Assembly: GCF_011634775.1 (NCBI RefSeq)
Contig: NZ_JAALXT010000002.1
Location: 248,001 to 312,000 of the forward strand
Reading direction: 5' to 3'
Source: Thalassoroseus pseudoceratinae
GTDB taxonomy: Bacteria > Planctomycetota > Planctomycetia > Planctomycetales > Planctomycetaceae
Length of the DNA: 64,000 bases
Part shown: one piece after another, positions 46,025 to 54,931 of the stretch
How positions within the stretch are numbered: position 1 is the first letter of the stretch
How the letters are laid out: the number at the start of each line of letters is the position of its first letter
Translations under genes and position numbers: made by a program
Notes under the pieces: model-generated
Databases searched by the model: none
Told to the model about the DNA's origin: nothing
What the model saw: the letters and a program-made list of their open reading frames with translations, nothing else

Positions 46025-47389
46025 TTAGGCCGCCTTCTTTTCTGCACTGGTGGCTTCGGGTTTTTCGTCCGGTTTGCCGTTGAGTTTGTTCTCGAGATAC
46101 TTCAGAGCCCGCGAGAGTTGACGATCCTTGAACTTACTCTCGCTCGTTCCTTCTTCGCGGATAATGTCGCGGTCCCGACGGTCATCAAGATACTTTTTGA
46201 TTTCCTCGTTTGAGAACTTAACAACCACGTCTGGCATAACGCCCCATTCGCCGGTTTTCTCCGACTCGGCGTTGCGATGGATGTTTTTGCCGCTTGGGCG
46301 GTGATATGTCGCCGTCGTCAGCTTGAGGGCACTCGCACCGTTGTCCAATTCGATGACATTCTGCACGCTGCCTTTGCCCCAGCTTCGTTCACCGACCACC
46401 AAAGCTCGTTTGTGGTCTTGCAAAGCTGCACTGAGAATCTCACTCGCGGAGGCACTAAATCGGTTGATTAAGACAACCATAGGAAAGTCTTCGAATGTGC
46501 CCGGCTTGTGGGCATCCCAAACTCGTTCCGGAGTGTTCCGGCCTTTGGTACTGACAATACGACCCTCTTCCAAAAACAAATCTGCGATCTGAGTTGCTTG
46601 GGAAAGCAGACCACCTGGGTTAAATCGCAGGTCGAGCACGAGGGCTTTCATTCCGTCGGCTTTCAGGTCATCCATCGCTTTGAGCAGTTCGTCAGCGGTG
46701 CGGCGACTGAAATGCGACATGCGGATGTAGCCGATTTTCTGCTTCTCATCGAGCATGAAGTCCCAATTGTCTTCGCCCTCAACTCGCTCGTAACCCAAGA
46801 TCGTATCCATTTTGATGATGGCTCGTTCCATCGTCAGCGTTTCGGTTTTGCTCTCGCCCAGGTGCAGGACGCCAATGCTGACCTCTTCCCCTGGTTTGCC
46901 TTTCAGGGCTTTGACGGCGTCGTCGATAGTGTACCCGTCAGTGGATTTGCCTTCGATTTCCATAATAAGGTCGCCCGCTCGCACGCCGGCTTTGTAGGCT
47001 GGTGTTCCCGGCAGCGGTGTGATCACAGTGAGACGGCTGGATTCCGGATCGATCTGCACTTGGATTCCGATCCCCCCGAATTCCTGATCAACCGATTGAT
47101 TGAATCGAGCCAGCTCCTCGGGCGGGATGAACGTGGAATACGGATCAAGGTCTTTGAGCATGCCCTGAATGGCCGCCTCCATCAACTTGCGACGATCGAC
47201 ATCGGTCACGTAATTCCGATCGATCTGCTCGAAGGTGTCGACGAACATCTTCATCAATTGATAGTAGTCGGCGTCTTTCTCCGGCTTGGGTTCGGCGATT
47301 TCTTCCGCCATACCGATGGAAAGTCCGCAGGTCATCGTCACTGCCGCCAGCACGGCCGTAACGGATCGAGTTCGTTTTATACCGAGCAT
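46025..47389 (-). CDS. ctpA: Carboxyl-terminal processing protease (S41)
   Basis: A 454-residue secreted peptidase with a signal peptide (TRSVTAVLAAVTMTCGLSIGMA) and a strong AAGGAGG ribosome-binding site. Residues 90-180 form a PDZ domain (FGGIGIQVQI, PAYKAGVRAGDLIMEIEG). The S41 catalytic serine lies in NRFSASASEILSAALQDH near residue 320 and the lysine in GERSWGKGSVQN near 345; the SxxxE-type acid is also present. A charged Lys/Glu-rich tail ends the protein. It trims C-termini of periplasmic proteins. It has its own hairpin terminator. Confidence 0.93.
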   Translation of the reverse strand: MLGIKRTRSVTAVLAAVTMTCGLSIGMAEEIAEPKPEKDADYYQLMKMFVDTFEQIDRNYVTDVDRRKLMEAAIQGMLKDLDPYSTFIPPEELARFNQSVDQEFGGIGIQVQIDPESSRLTVITPLPGTPAYKAGVRAGDLIMEIEGKSTDGYTIDDAVKALKGKPGEEVSIGVLHLGESKTETLTMERAIIKMDTILGYERVEGEDNWDFMLDEKQKIGYIRMSHFSRRTADELLKAMDDLKADGMKALVLDLRFNPGGLLSQATQIADLFLEEGRIVSTKGRNTPERVWDAHKPGTFEDFPMVVLINRFSASASEILSAALQDHKRALVVGERSWGKGSVQNVIELDNGASALKLTTATYHRPSGKNIHRNAESEKTGEWGVMPDVVVKFSNEEIKKYLDDRRDRDIIREEGTSESKFKDRQLSRALKYLENKLNGKPDEKPEATSAEKKAA

Positions 47390-47510
47390 CAGCCCCTCCT
47401 TAATTCATCGAGCATCCGAACCAGATATCCAAATCCACAATGGTTTATGGTATGGAAAGATCGGCGGATCGGCAAGATGATCACGATTTTGCCTGTCGAG
47501 CGCTGTCCAC

Positions 47511-47547
47511 AAAAAAAGTACCCGCCGATTCGAAATCGACGGGTACT
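47511..47547 (-). terminator. Rho-independent terminator of the cold-shock gene
   Basis: The stem AGTACCCG (47518-47525) / CGGGTACT (47540-47547) with an inner CGATT/AATCG stem is followed on the minus strand by seven Ts. It lies 46 bp after the cold-shock stop. Confidence 0.8.
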
Positions 47548-47593
47548 CTGTCTTCAACTTGGTATCGTCAGTCAGCAACGTCCAGCAATCGCC

Positions 47594-47791
47594 TTAGAGT
47601 GGGCGGACGTTTTCGGCACGCGGTCCCTTGGGGCCTTGTCCTTCTTCGTACGAAACCTGTTGACCTTCATAGAGGTCGTTGTAGTGCACACCGTCCAGGT
47701 TGGAAAGGTGGAAGAACAAGTCTTTCCCTTTTCCAGTGTCGATGAATCCGAAACCTTTTTCCGTCAGTTTTTTGATCGTGCCTTCCGCCAT
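47594..47791 (-). CDS. Cold-shock domain protein
   Basis: From ATG 47791 this gives 65 residues, a single cold-shock domain. RNP1 is KGFGFID and RNP2 is DLFFHLSNL, with the aromatic residues that stack on nucleic acid in place. It binds single-stranded RNA or DNA and acts as a chaperone. A candidate promoter lies 88-117 bp upstream, giving a long 5' untranslated leader, as is common for cold-shock genes. An extra seven codons to 47812 is unlikely. Confidence 0.92.
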   Translation of the reverse strand: MAEGTIKKLTEKGFGFIDTGKGKDLFFHLSNLDGVHYNDLYEGQQVSYEEGQGPKGPRAENVRPL

Positions 47792-47878
47792 GGACCCTGC
47801 TTTTCGTCCCAAAAGTAAGTAGCTGGAGAGGGATGGTTCAGCAAACGATCCTCACAGTTCCCACTCCGTATCGCCGAC

Positions 47879-47908
47879 AGTATATCACTTGGTCTACCGC
47901 CAGGGCAA
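47879..47908 (-). promoter_or_regulatory. Candidate promoter for the cold-shock gene
   Basis: On the minus strand TTGCCC (47903-47908) and TATACT (47879-47884) are 18 bp apart, leaving a leader of about 80 nt before the ATG. Confidence 0.5.
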
Positions 47909-48000
47909 ACGCGATCGCCTGAAAACCCGCAAATTTCAAAGTGTCGTCCCAATTGGTTTTCAGGCCAATTCACGCCCCGGACTCGTCCGAATGGCTTCGG

Positions 48001-48363
48001 TTATTTGAGTTGTTCGAGCATATCGAGTGCTTGTCGGGTTCGTTCGATTCCACCGAGTTCGTCGGCGAACTTCTTCGCATTCATCAGCTCGGTCGCCGAC
48101 AAAGACGACTTGCTCGTGCTGCGAGTCGCTTTGGGAGCGGAGGTTTTCTTCGCGCCGCCCTTCTTCTTTTTGGTGGTTTTGCGAGTGGGCTTGCTTCCGC
48201 CGATGGTCGACTTGACTTGGCTCACCAAACCTGGTGTGACCGAAATGCCTTTCTCTTCCAACGCCGGAACGATTTCCGATGCAGTGGCTCCGGGTTTCTC
48301 AGAGAGGTAATCGCGGATTGCTTGACTTTTGTTGACTCCGCCAGACGCTGTCTTCTTGGCCAT
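48001..48363 (-). CDS. Basic protein with HTH-like N-terminus and Lys-rich linker
   Basis: A 120-residue protein. Residues 10-50 (KSQAIRDYLSEKPGATASEIVPALEEKGISVTPGLVSQVKS) have a winged-helix-like pattern often seen at the start of planctomycete small proteins. A Lys/Thr-rich linker (residues 57-85) leads to a short helical C-terminus (LMNAKKFADELGGIERTRQALDMLEQL). DNA binding and nucleoid association are plausible. Its promoter is well matched and carries a palindrome and direct repeats, so it may be autoregulated. It lies 162 bp downstream of the kinase on the same strand. Confidence 0.72.
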   Translation of the reverse strand: MAKKTASGGVNKSQAIRDYLSEKPGATASEIVPALEEKGISVTPGLVSQVKSTIGGSKPTRKTTKKKKGGAKKTSAPKATRSTSKSSLSATELMNAKKFADELGGIERTRQALDMLEQLK

Positions 48364-48416
48364 GGTGTTGTGTCCTTCGTAGTAGAACCAGTGGTAAATT
48401 CAGTCTAATCTGCTGA

Positions 48417-48445
48417 TTCATACTAGCGACTAGTCTTAAAGTCAA
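48417..48445 (-). promoter_or_regulatory. Promoter of the basic HTH-like protein, with palindrome in the spacer
   Basis: On the minus strand TTGACT (48440-48445) and TATGAA (48417-48422) are exactly 17 bp apart. A perfect palindrome ACTAGCGACTAGT (48422-48434) occupies most of the spacer and touches the -10 box, suggesting an operator. Confidence 0.65.
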
Positions 48446-48456
48446 TCTTATGATCC

Positions 48457-48479
48457 TAATTGCTAGGACGTAATTGCTA
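48457..48479. repeat. 9-bp tandem direct repeat upstream of the promoter
   Basis: TAATTGCTA occurs at 48457-48465 and 48471-48479, 14 bp apart (slightly more than one helical turn). It is just upstream of the TTGACT box and may be a regulator site. Confidence 0.5.
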
Positions 48480-48525
48480 AAAAAGTCTAAAAATAGGGCT
48501 CCTAGTTCGCACTTTTTAGAATTGC

Positions 48526-50109
48526 CTAGTTTCCACCTCGGATTTCAGAGTCTTCGAGTGGCTGAATTGAGGAAGCGGAATCAGGCTTGATAGGCGAGAT
48601 TTCAGTCGAGTTGGCTTGCTCGGTTATGGAATGAGTTTCGTGAATCGACCACTGCCAATAACCAAGTGCAGTTGCAATCAATACGCCTAAAGTCACAAAG
48701 ATCGGCCGCCAGTTTCGACGCGGGAATCTAGTTTGTCGACCGGATGTCTCAGTGTTGATCTTGATCGGCCTTGAAGCTGGCGTTTCCAAGACTGCCTTGG
48801 CTGGCGCTTCGGAGTTCACAGGGGTTGGTCGACTAACAGCTGCGTTTGCTTGCGGACGCGGTGATGTGGAACTGGCTTTCGGCTTACGATTGGAAGGCTT
48901 TTTAGCTGTCGGTTTGTTCGTCGTCGATGAATTCTGCGGAAGTGCCTTCGCGGCCGGTTGCGTGATCTGCTTTGGTGTTGGTTTTAACTTCGATCCCGGA
49001 CTTTCTGCTGGTCGATTGTCCAAGACTAAATTCCAATTCCGTTTCCGCCAGGCGGAATCCGCGTGACTAACAAGCCAGCTAGAGAGAGCGTCGGCAACAT
49101 CCTGAGCGGTTTGATAGCGGTCGCCTGGCTTCTTGGCCATCATGCGATCAAGAACCTCCAAGATTTCGTCTGGTGTATCGGGACGGTCTCGTTTCACCGA
49201 AGGTGGTTGTCGCGTTTGGTGTGCCAGCAATCGCTGGACTAGAGTTCCATCGTTAAATGGCGGGTGCCCCGTTAAAGCGAAGTAGAGCGTACACCCTAAC
49301 GCATAAACGTCCGCCCGTTCGTCGACTTGGTGACTATCAACAGCCTGTTCAGGTGCCAAGTAATCCGCGGTCCCTAGGACTTTCTCATCATGCTTGACCG
49401 TTAGCGACTCTTCTTCAGTCGCCTTAAAGAATCGGGCTAAACCAAGATCAACTAGCTTGAGTGTCTTATCAGGCGTTATTAATAAGTTAGCAGGCTTAAT
49501 ATCGCGGTGGATCAAGCCTGATGAGTGTGCGTGGGCTAGTCCTTCAGCCGCTTGTCGAATCAAATCGACGATCAGTGTCAACGGGAGCGGCCCCGATTCT
49601 TGCACGGATTGCTCTAGAGTCTGGCCCTCGACGTACTGCAGAACGAGATAGTGCAACTCTGTCCCGCTGTCGTCTTGGCAACCGATATCATAGGCCCGCA
49701 CGATGTTCTGATGGTCTAGTGAGGCCACCGCTTCGGCCTCGCGATAGAACCGGCCGAGATAGGAGGTGTCTTTCACACGGTGCCCAGGGAGAACTTTGAT
49801 CGCGCACTTTCGGTTCATGAACAAGTGTTGGGCGAGATAGACGGCACTGGTCTCCCCTGTACTCAACAGTCGCAACAACCGATAACGCCCAAGAAAGAAA
49901 CCTTTGTACCGACCTTGCTGCAATTTCGATGCTTGCCATTCCGTCAGAGCGTCGGCTTGAATCAAGGCCTGTGACAACGATTTTGCGTCATCAAGATTCA
50001 CACCTTGCTTGCGGAACGTAGCCAGCAGTCGTTCCAAGAGTTTGGACTCAATTAACTCGCTCCGCTTGAGACAAGCCAAGAAGGACGCTGCGGTCAGTTT
50101 AAGCGTCAT
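48526..50109 (-). CDS. Serine/threonine protein kinase with membrane anchor
   Basis: The 527-residue protein opens with the planctomycete kinase extension (residues 1-75, ending GRYKGFFLGRYRLL). The kinase domain follows: catalytic Lys105 in KCAIKVL, Glu126 in the C helix, HRDIKPANLL at 201-210 with Asp203, and DLG (not DFG) at 221-223 in LVDLGLARF. A Ser/Thr/Pro/Lys-rich linker (about 370-460) ends at a single membrane helix (PIFVTLGVLIATALGYWQW), with a short external tail. It can thus signal across the membrane. DLG for DFG is common in this group and compatible with activity. It is divergent from the FKBP. Confidence 0.92.
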   Translation of the reverse strand: MTLKLTAASFLACLKRSELIESKLLERLLATFRKQGVNLDDAKSLSQALIQADALTEWQASKLQQGRYKGFFLGRYRLLRLLSTGETSAVYLAQHLFMNRKCAIKVLPGHRVKDTSYLGRFYREAEAVASLDHQNIVRAYDIGCQDDSGTELHYLVLQYVEGQTLEQSVQESGPLPLTLIVDLIRQAAEGLAHAHSSGLIHRDIKPANLLITPDKTLKLVDLGLARFFKATEEESLTVKHDEKVLGTADYLAPEQAVDSHQVDERADVYALGCTLYFALTGHPPFNDGTLVQRLLAHQTRQPPSVKRDRPDTPDEILEVLDRMMAKKPGDRYQTAQDVADALSSWLVSHADSAWRKRNWNLVLDNRPAESPGSKLKPTPKQITQPAAKALPQNSSTTNKPTAKKPSNRKPKASSTSPRPQANAAVSRPTPVNSEAPAKAVLETPASRPIKINTETSGRQTRFPRRNWRPIFVTLGVLIATALGYWQWSIHETHSITEQANSTEISPIKPDSASSIQPLEDSEIRGGN

Positions 50110-50248
50110 CGGCTGGTTCCTTGCAATTCACTAGGGTATCAAACGATTGGGGGCCAGAATCACAGACTGGAGATCTCGCTGTTCTGATCCATTCCACCAG
50201 TTTTTCCATGGATGAGGGGCTGTTACAAGCTATGTTTGTGAAGAGTCT

Positions 50249-50277
50249 CAAATTGGGAATTTTTCCCGTTCAATTTG
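50249..50277 (+). promoter_or_regulatory. Hairpin in the leader of the FKBP gene
   Basis: CAAATTG (50249-50255) pairs with CAATTTG (50271-50277), with an inner GGGAA/TTCCC stem (50255-50266 region) and a small bulge. It ends 16 bp before the ATG and next to the GAAGGGG ribosome-binding site, so it could influence translation. Confidence 0.3.
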
Positions 50278-50293
50278 AAGGGGTCATGCGTCG

Positions 50294-50749
50294 ATGTCGA
50301 CAATTCAGGACGGCGATCGGGTGTGTTTACATTACACCACATCCTCCGGCAGCGGTTGTGTCTTGGATTCCTCGGTCGGCCGAACACCGCTTACATTCGT
50401 TGTCGGAAACGGCGAGGTCCTCAAGGGATTAGAGCAGGGGGTGTATGGACTCCAAGCCGGAGACCGTCGTCGGCTGTATCTCACCGCCGAGGATGCTTTT
50501 GGAGAGCGATATTCGCACCTCAAACGCAGCATTCCCATCTCGGCGGTGTCTAAAGAAATTGCTTCGGCAGACCAAGTTTCTTTCGTCGTTGATGGACACA
50601 CACTCGACCTGCATCGCCAATTCACTGATGGCGAAGTCGTTCATTTCGATGCAAACCACCCGCTCGCCGGTCAAAATCTTACGATCGAAATCGAGATTCT
50701 CAGCGTCGAATCCACCACAGTACTTAACCAAGCCGAACGCTTAACATAG
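50294..50749 (+). CDS. SlyD-like FKBP-type peptidyl-prolyl isomerase
   Basis: A 151-residue cytoplasmic isomerase. The FKBP part runs GDRVCLHYTTSSGSGCVLDSS and PLTFVVGNGEVLKGLEQGVYGL, with the flap domain inserted between residues 65 and 115. The end FDANHPLAGQNLTIEIEI is the SlyD-family signature. The long His-rich metal-binding tail of E. coli SlyD is missing. It assists folding. The gene is embedded between minus-strand genes: divergent from the kinase and convergent with the TPR protein. Confidence 0.88.
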   Translation: MSTIQDGDRVCLHYTTSSGSGCVLDSSVGRTPLTFVVGNGEVLKGLEQGVYGLQAGDRRRLYLTAEDAFGERYSHLKRSIPISAVSKEIASADQVSFVVDGHTLDLHRQFTDGEVVHFDANHPLAGQNLTIEIEILSVESTTVLNQAERLT

Positions 50750-50818
50750 CTGCAGAGTTGCATTCGGTGCCGTTCGATGGACTGTGTTCGCCAGCGAAGT
50801 TGCGAAATAGCTGATTAG

Positions 50819-52795
50819 TTACATCAGTTCATCAAGCACATGGGAATTCCGCGACTCAATGCGTTCAATGCGTTGCCGGATTTCATTGGCGCGGGTCTGT
50901 TGTCCTTGTTGAACAAGATTCTCGACCAGCGATTCCAAGGTTTCTAAGAATTCCGGATCGGTTTCGTCAGCGGTCTGTTCCTGAATTTCGATAATCCGGC
51001 GGAGAAGTTCCTCCGCCTGGAACAACTCACCTTGACGTGTGCATAAGTCAGCTAGCACCCGAAGATCGACCAACACATCGCGACTTTGCTTGCCCGTGGC
51101 TTTTTCCTGAATTTGCATCGTCCGCTGCACCAATCGAATTGCCTTTTGGTACTTGCCTTGATCGATATAGACCTGAGCGAGTGCGCGTGGCAACGGGACG
51201 ACTCCAATTTTGTCCCCGTCGATGGTTGTCTCGTAGATCTCAATGGCTTGAGTCAGCAACGACTCGGCTTCGGCATTGCGATTTCGTTGGTGATGAACTT
51301 TCGCTGTGATTCGCAGCCGTTCGATTTCAATCCAAGGGGCTTGCTCTGAGTTTGTAGAGGCGATCGTCTCCGCACGAGTGCACCATTGTTCGGCTGATTT
51401 CCAGTCTCCGTCTTGGATTGCGAGCGATGCCAACTGCGTGTACCCCTGAATTTGGTCAGAGTGCGTATCCGGCGTCGATTCACAAAGTGCAATTGCGCGG
51501 TAGAGGACATCTTTGGCATCAGCAGTGCGGTCGGTCTTGCCTAAAATTGCTGCGAGCCGATACAAGATGCGAACAACTTCCGGATCAAAGGTCCGTTTCA
51601 ACGATTCTTGAAGTTCGAGAGCCTTACGGTAGGCGGTTTCTGCTCGTCGATATTCGCGGTTGGCGAAGTCAAAATCGCCTTGTGTCCGCATGAGACTTGC
51701 GGCATCTGCTCGTGATAGGTTTCGCCCTCCTGCTGAGAGTTCCATGGCCCGTTGGAGATGACGTGCCGCCGGTCCGAGTCGATGTCGGCTTCGACAGACA
51801 CCGCTCAGATGACTCAAAGCCTGGGGCAATCGGGGGTGGTTGTCGCCTTGGAGTCGTTCGTAGATCCGAACGGCTTGCTGCAACATCCCTTCGGCTTGAT
51901 CTAACCGCCCAGATTCCCAATGGACACGGCCTAGCGTTACCAATGTCGTCGCAATCTCGGGATGATTGGCCGACCGCGTTTGTGTGCGGATTCGCAGGGA
52001 CTGCGTTAGTGCATCACGGGCTTTGTCGAGTTGCCTCCGCATCAGCCAAATGATGCCGAGGTTGCTGAGACTTTGCCCAACTTGCGTATGCGACCATCCC
52101 ATAGTGCGGCGACGAATTTTCAATGCATCCCGCATGCATCGTTCAGCCGCTTGGTACTCGCCACGTTGACGGTAGAGTTCGCCTAAATTGTTCAGCAACG
52201 TCGCCACACTTGGATGTGCTTCACCGTGCACTTGCTTCGAGAGTTCGACGACACGGTGCAAGATCGGTTCGGCGTCATTCAATCGACTGGCATTGAGATG
52301 AATGGCGGCTAGATTATTATGCAGGCGAATTGAAATCGGCGAAGTCTCGGCCAGCGATTCACGACAAAGATCGTAGGCCTCTTGAGAGGCACTCAAAGCA
52401 GCGGCGGAATTGGATTGTGTAAACTGCAACTCCCCCAATTGCGTGAGTGCTTCGATCAATCGAGATTGGTACCGATCGCCAGCCTTTCGAAAAATGGCAA
52501 TGGCTTCTTCGGCAAATGGTATCGCTTCGGCAATTTCACGTCGAGCAGCTGACAGAATTGCAAGTTGTAGCAGGACCAATCCGGTATGCGGATGTGTTGG
52601 CCCGTGTTGTTCGAGACACTGACGTTTCGCAGTTCGGAGTTCCCATTCGGCTGCTGCAAAGTCACCGGCTTCAAACAATTGCGATGCTTTCGCGAGTGCA
52701 GTTTCCACGCTCTCGGTTTCGCCTTGGGAAACAGCTTGCGAGTCGAGGGACCGATTCGGTGCTGGATCCGAAGGACTCGAATGCGAATCAGGCAT
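50819..52795 (-). CDS. Large TPR-repeat protein
   Basis: From ATG 52795 this gives 658 residues, built almost wholly of tetratricopeptide repeats of the NB-ARC/kinesin-light-chain type. Examples are HPSVATLLNNLGELYRQRGE, LSNLGIIWLMRRQLDKARDAL and HPEIATTLVTLGRVHWESGR. It has no signal peptide or membrane helix. TPR arrays are protein-binding scaffolds. It is the last gene of a four-gene minus-strand run (spacings 55, 146 and 72 bp). A GTG at 52816 is an alternative start. Its partners are not known. Confidence 0.88.
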   Translation of the reverse strand: MPDSHSSPSDPAPNRSLDSQAVSQGETESVETALAKASQLFEAGDFAAAEWELRTAKRQCLEQHGPTHPHTGLVLLQLAILSAARREIAEAIPFAEEAIAIFRKAGDRYQSRLIEALTQLGELQFTQSNSAAALSASQEAYDLCRESLAETSPISIRLHNNLAAIHLNASRLNDAEPILHRVVELSKQVHGEAHPSVATLLNNLGELYRQRGEYQAAERCMRDALKIRRRTMGWSHTQVGQSLSNLGIIWLMRRQLDKARDALTQSLRIRTQTRSANHPEIATTLVTLGRVHWESGRLDQAEGMLQQAVRIYERLQGDNHPRLPQALSHLSGVCRSRHRLGPAARHLQRAMELSAGGRNLSRADAASLMRTQGDFDFANREYRRAETAYRKALELQESLKRTFDPEVVRILYRLAAILGKTDRTADAKDVLYRAIALCESTPDTHSDQIQGYTQLASLAIQDGDWKSAEQWCTRAETIASTNSEQAPWIEIERLRITAKVHHQRNRNAEAESLLTQAIEIYETTIDGDKIGVVPLPRALAQVYIDQGKYQKAIRLVQRTMQIQEKATGKQSRDVLVDLRVLADLCTRQGELFQAEELLRRIIEIQEQTADETDPEFLETLESLVENLVQQGQQTRANEIRQRIERIESRNSHVLDELM

Positions 52796-52850
52796 ATTCT
52801 GAAAATCAAGTTGCACTTGGTTGACCAGTACTTGTAGACAGTGAGCATTA

Positions 52851-54437
52851 TTACATGGATTCCGATTCTTCGAAATCCCAAATCCAAGCCGAGTCCTCAG
52901 ATGCCAATCCGTGCTGGGTTGCGATTGGTTCCGCCTCTTGCGGAATCGGACGAACGTCGGCTGCCTCGTTTTGCATCGTCACTGAGGATGTTAGTTCGTG
53001 ATCGGAGCAGTTCGTGTTGTCGGAACCTGCGTTCAAGATGGACTCAATCCGCCGGGCAGCCTTTGGGTTTCCGAGCGTTCGATGCATTACGAGAGCGGAT
53101 CCCCAGTCCGGCAATCCGTTCGTCACGGTTTCGAGTAATTTTCGCTCCAATCTCTCGGGCGTCGCGAGGGGAGTCCAATGGTCATCAAGCACGATATGAG
53201 GGATGCGAAGCAAATCCGCTGCTAACAGCAGCTCTTGCCTTGGCTCCTGCTTGGATTGTTGCGACGAATTCACAACGCGACTCCACAACGCCAAGACAGA
53301 ACGCTGACAACACCGAACCGCCGCAACAAGTCGACGATTCGACTGACACGCGATGAAATCCTGACACTCCTGATCGACGAACAGAAATCGCCTCTTGATG
53401 TCCTTCTGTAGGTCGCTAGCTTCCTGGGGGAGAAATTGATTGGTGGCCGGATGGCTGTCGACCAACTGAATCCAACGCTCCGCCAGTACAATCGCGGCTT
53501 GTTGCAGTCGTTGAAACTCTTGAAATCGCTGTTTGCGATTACCGTCCGCTGTTGCTCGTGTGACAGAAGAATTCTCGCGAAGCGTCTGTAAGAGTCTCGC
53601 AACTTGATTTCGTCGCCGAAGCGGTTCGCCATTCAACAGAGGTTTCAATTGGTTTGTAAGCCAAGTGAGACCATGCTGCCAAAAGGCCCATTCGTCGGCG
53701 ATTTCCGGTCGGCGTGTGACCGTCGACGGAGTGACCGTCCAATGATTCTGTAGAAAGATGGGTTTCGCGGTTCGATAGGTAAATCGATCGTCGAGTTCGT
53801 GTTCAATCCACTCACTGATCTCAGTTTGAAGTTGGTTCCATGCATCGTCCCACTGCGTTTGAGACAGGGATGTGGCAAAAGCGCTCTTCGATTTGCCTCC
53901 CAAACGACGGCATGCCGTCGATACGCGAATACAGAGATTCGATAGTTGTGGCAGCGATTCGTTCATTGGAAACGAACGCAACAGTTGCGTGACCTCGGAA
54001 TCACCGAGAATCAATGCAGGAGTCAAAGTCGCTGCCCGCAGAAACAATTCTTCCGGGGAATCAAGACCTCCACGACGTTCAGAATCCCACTGTTTCGCAA
54101 GGTATTGCAAATCTTCGCGAAGCTGTGCCCCAAGCGGTCCGTCAGCATTTTGCACGATTCGCCCGAAGATCAACGGGCGAATCAGACGCGAAGACACGCC
54201 GGGAATCGGTACGCCTTGCGTTTCGACGCAGCGACAAAGCTGATAGGCCAAACCAAGCTCATTGGCGATCACCAATTCTTCAATCACTGCTGCCAAAGCG
54301 AATGGTTTCTCATCAGAGTGGCAGTTCAACGCAACCTGTGCCGCGCGCAGCAGTGAACGATCCAAGGATTCCTCATCCGCGGTTTGATCTATGGGGCTTA
54401 TGCGTCTCGCATTGTTCACGGGCAAGCCTTTTCTCAT
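52851..54437 (-). CDS. Large protein of unknown function
   Basis: I start at ATG 54437 because AGAGG lies just upstream; a TTG at 54455 adds six residues. The 528-residue protein is soluble and apparently mostly helical: VIEELVIANELGLAYQLCRCVE, LNGEPLRRRNQVARLLQTL, and FQEFQRLQQAAIVLAERWIQL. Many Arg and Leu and some scattered Cys, but no metal-binding pattern. I recognise no domain. It lies 55 bp upstream of the TPR gene and is the largest unknown of the run. Confidence 0.7.
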   Translation of the reverse strand: MRKGLPVNNARRISPIDQTADEESLDRSLLRAAQVALNCHSDEKPFALAAVIEELVIANELGLAYQLCRCVETQGVPIPGVSSRLIRPLIFGRIVQNADGPLGAQLREDLQYLAKQWDSERRGGLDSPEELFLRAATLTPALILGDSEVTQLLRSFPMNESLPQLSNLCIRVSTACRRLGGKSKSAFATSLSQTQWDDAWNQLQTEISEWIEHELDDRFTYRTAKPIFLQNHWTVTPSTVTRRPEIADEWAFWQHGLTWLTNQLKPLLNGEPLRRRNQVARLLQTLRENSSVTRATADGNRKQRFQEFQRLQQAAIVLAERWIQLVDSHPATNQFLPQEASDLQKDIKRRFLFVDQECQDFIACQSNRRLVAAVRCCQRSVLALWSRVVNSSQQSKQEPRQELLLAADLLRIPHIVLDDHWTPLATPERLERKLLETVTNGLPDWGSALVMHRTLGNPKAARRIESILNAGSDNTNCSDHELTSSVTMQNEAADVRPIPQEAEPIATQHGLASEDSAWIWDFEESESM

Positions 54438-54583
54438 TCCATCCTCTGATTCCAACCAATCATGACTGAAATCGGATTAAATTGGCCGAAGTCACGGGCG
54501 TGTCGAACCTGTGTGAGTGTCGAATTGCTCGGTACGCCGAACGAATCCTCAGCGTGGGGCACATGAGGAAAGTTGAGGGGGCT

Positions 54584-54859
54584 CTAGTCGCTGCTGAAAG
54601 AATGAATGCTTTCGCCATCGACGAGATCGTGAGTCAAGTCGGCGACTTCCTCACTGGACTTACCATTGCTGGAGCGAACCGGTGGCGTTGCGTCTGGCGT
54701 ACTGCTTGAACTTGTCCGCTCACTCGCGAGTCGTTTTTGAAACGAGTCGATCAAGACATCAAAAACGGCCCGTTGAACATCGGGAGATTCAAACGAATTG
54801 ACGACCGCCGCCATACTCGGCAGGTTTGCGAGAAGTGTTTTATAGTGCAGGGAACTCAT
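54584..54859 (-). CDS. Small protein of unknown function
   Basis: A 91-residue protein from ATG 54859. The first 45 residues (LANLPSMAAVVNSFESPDVQRAVFDVLIDSFQKRL) look helical, and the rest is Ser/Thr/Pro-rich and disordered. No signal peptide or domain. It lies between two other unknowns of the same run, which supports it being real. Confidence 0.5.
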   Translation of the reverse strand: MSSLHYKTLLANLPSMAAVVNSFESPDVQRAVFDVLIDSFQKRLASERTSSSSTPDATPPVRSSNGKSSEEVADLTHDLVDGESIHSFSSD

Positions 54860-54931
54860 GGTCAGTTGTTGTCACTGTCAAAGAGGAAAGACTGCGATTC
54901 CATTGGCCGGGGTTCATCCGGTCTTTGGTCA

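Noticed and set aside
46508-47818. 436-aa open frame opposite ctpA and the cold-shock gene
   Set aside because: It runs antisense across two well-supported genes and shows no family features; a codon-bias artefact.
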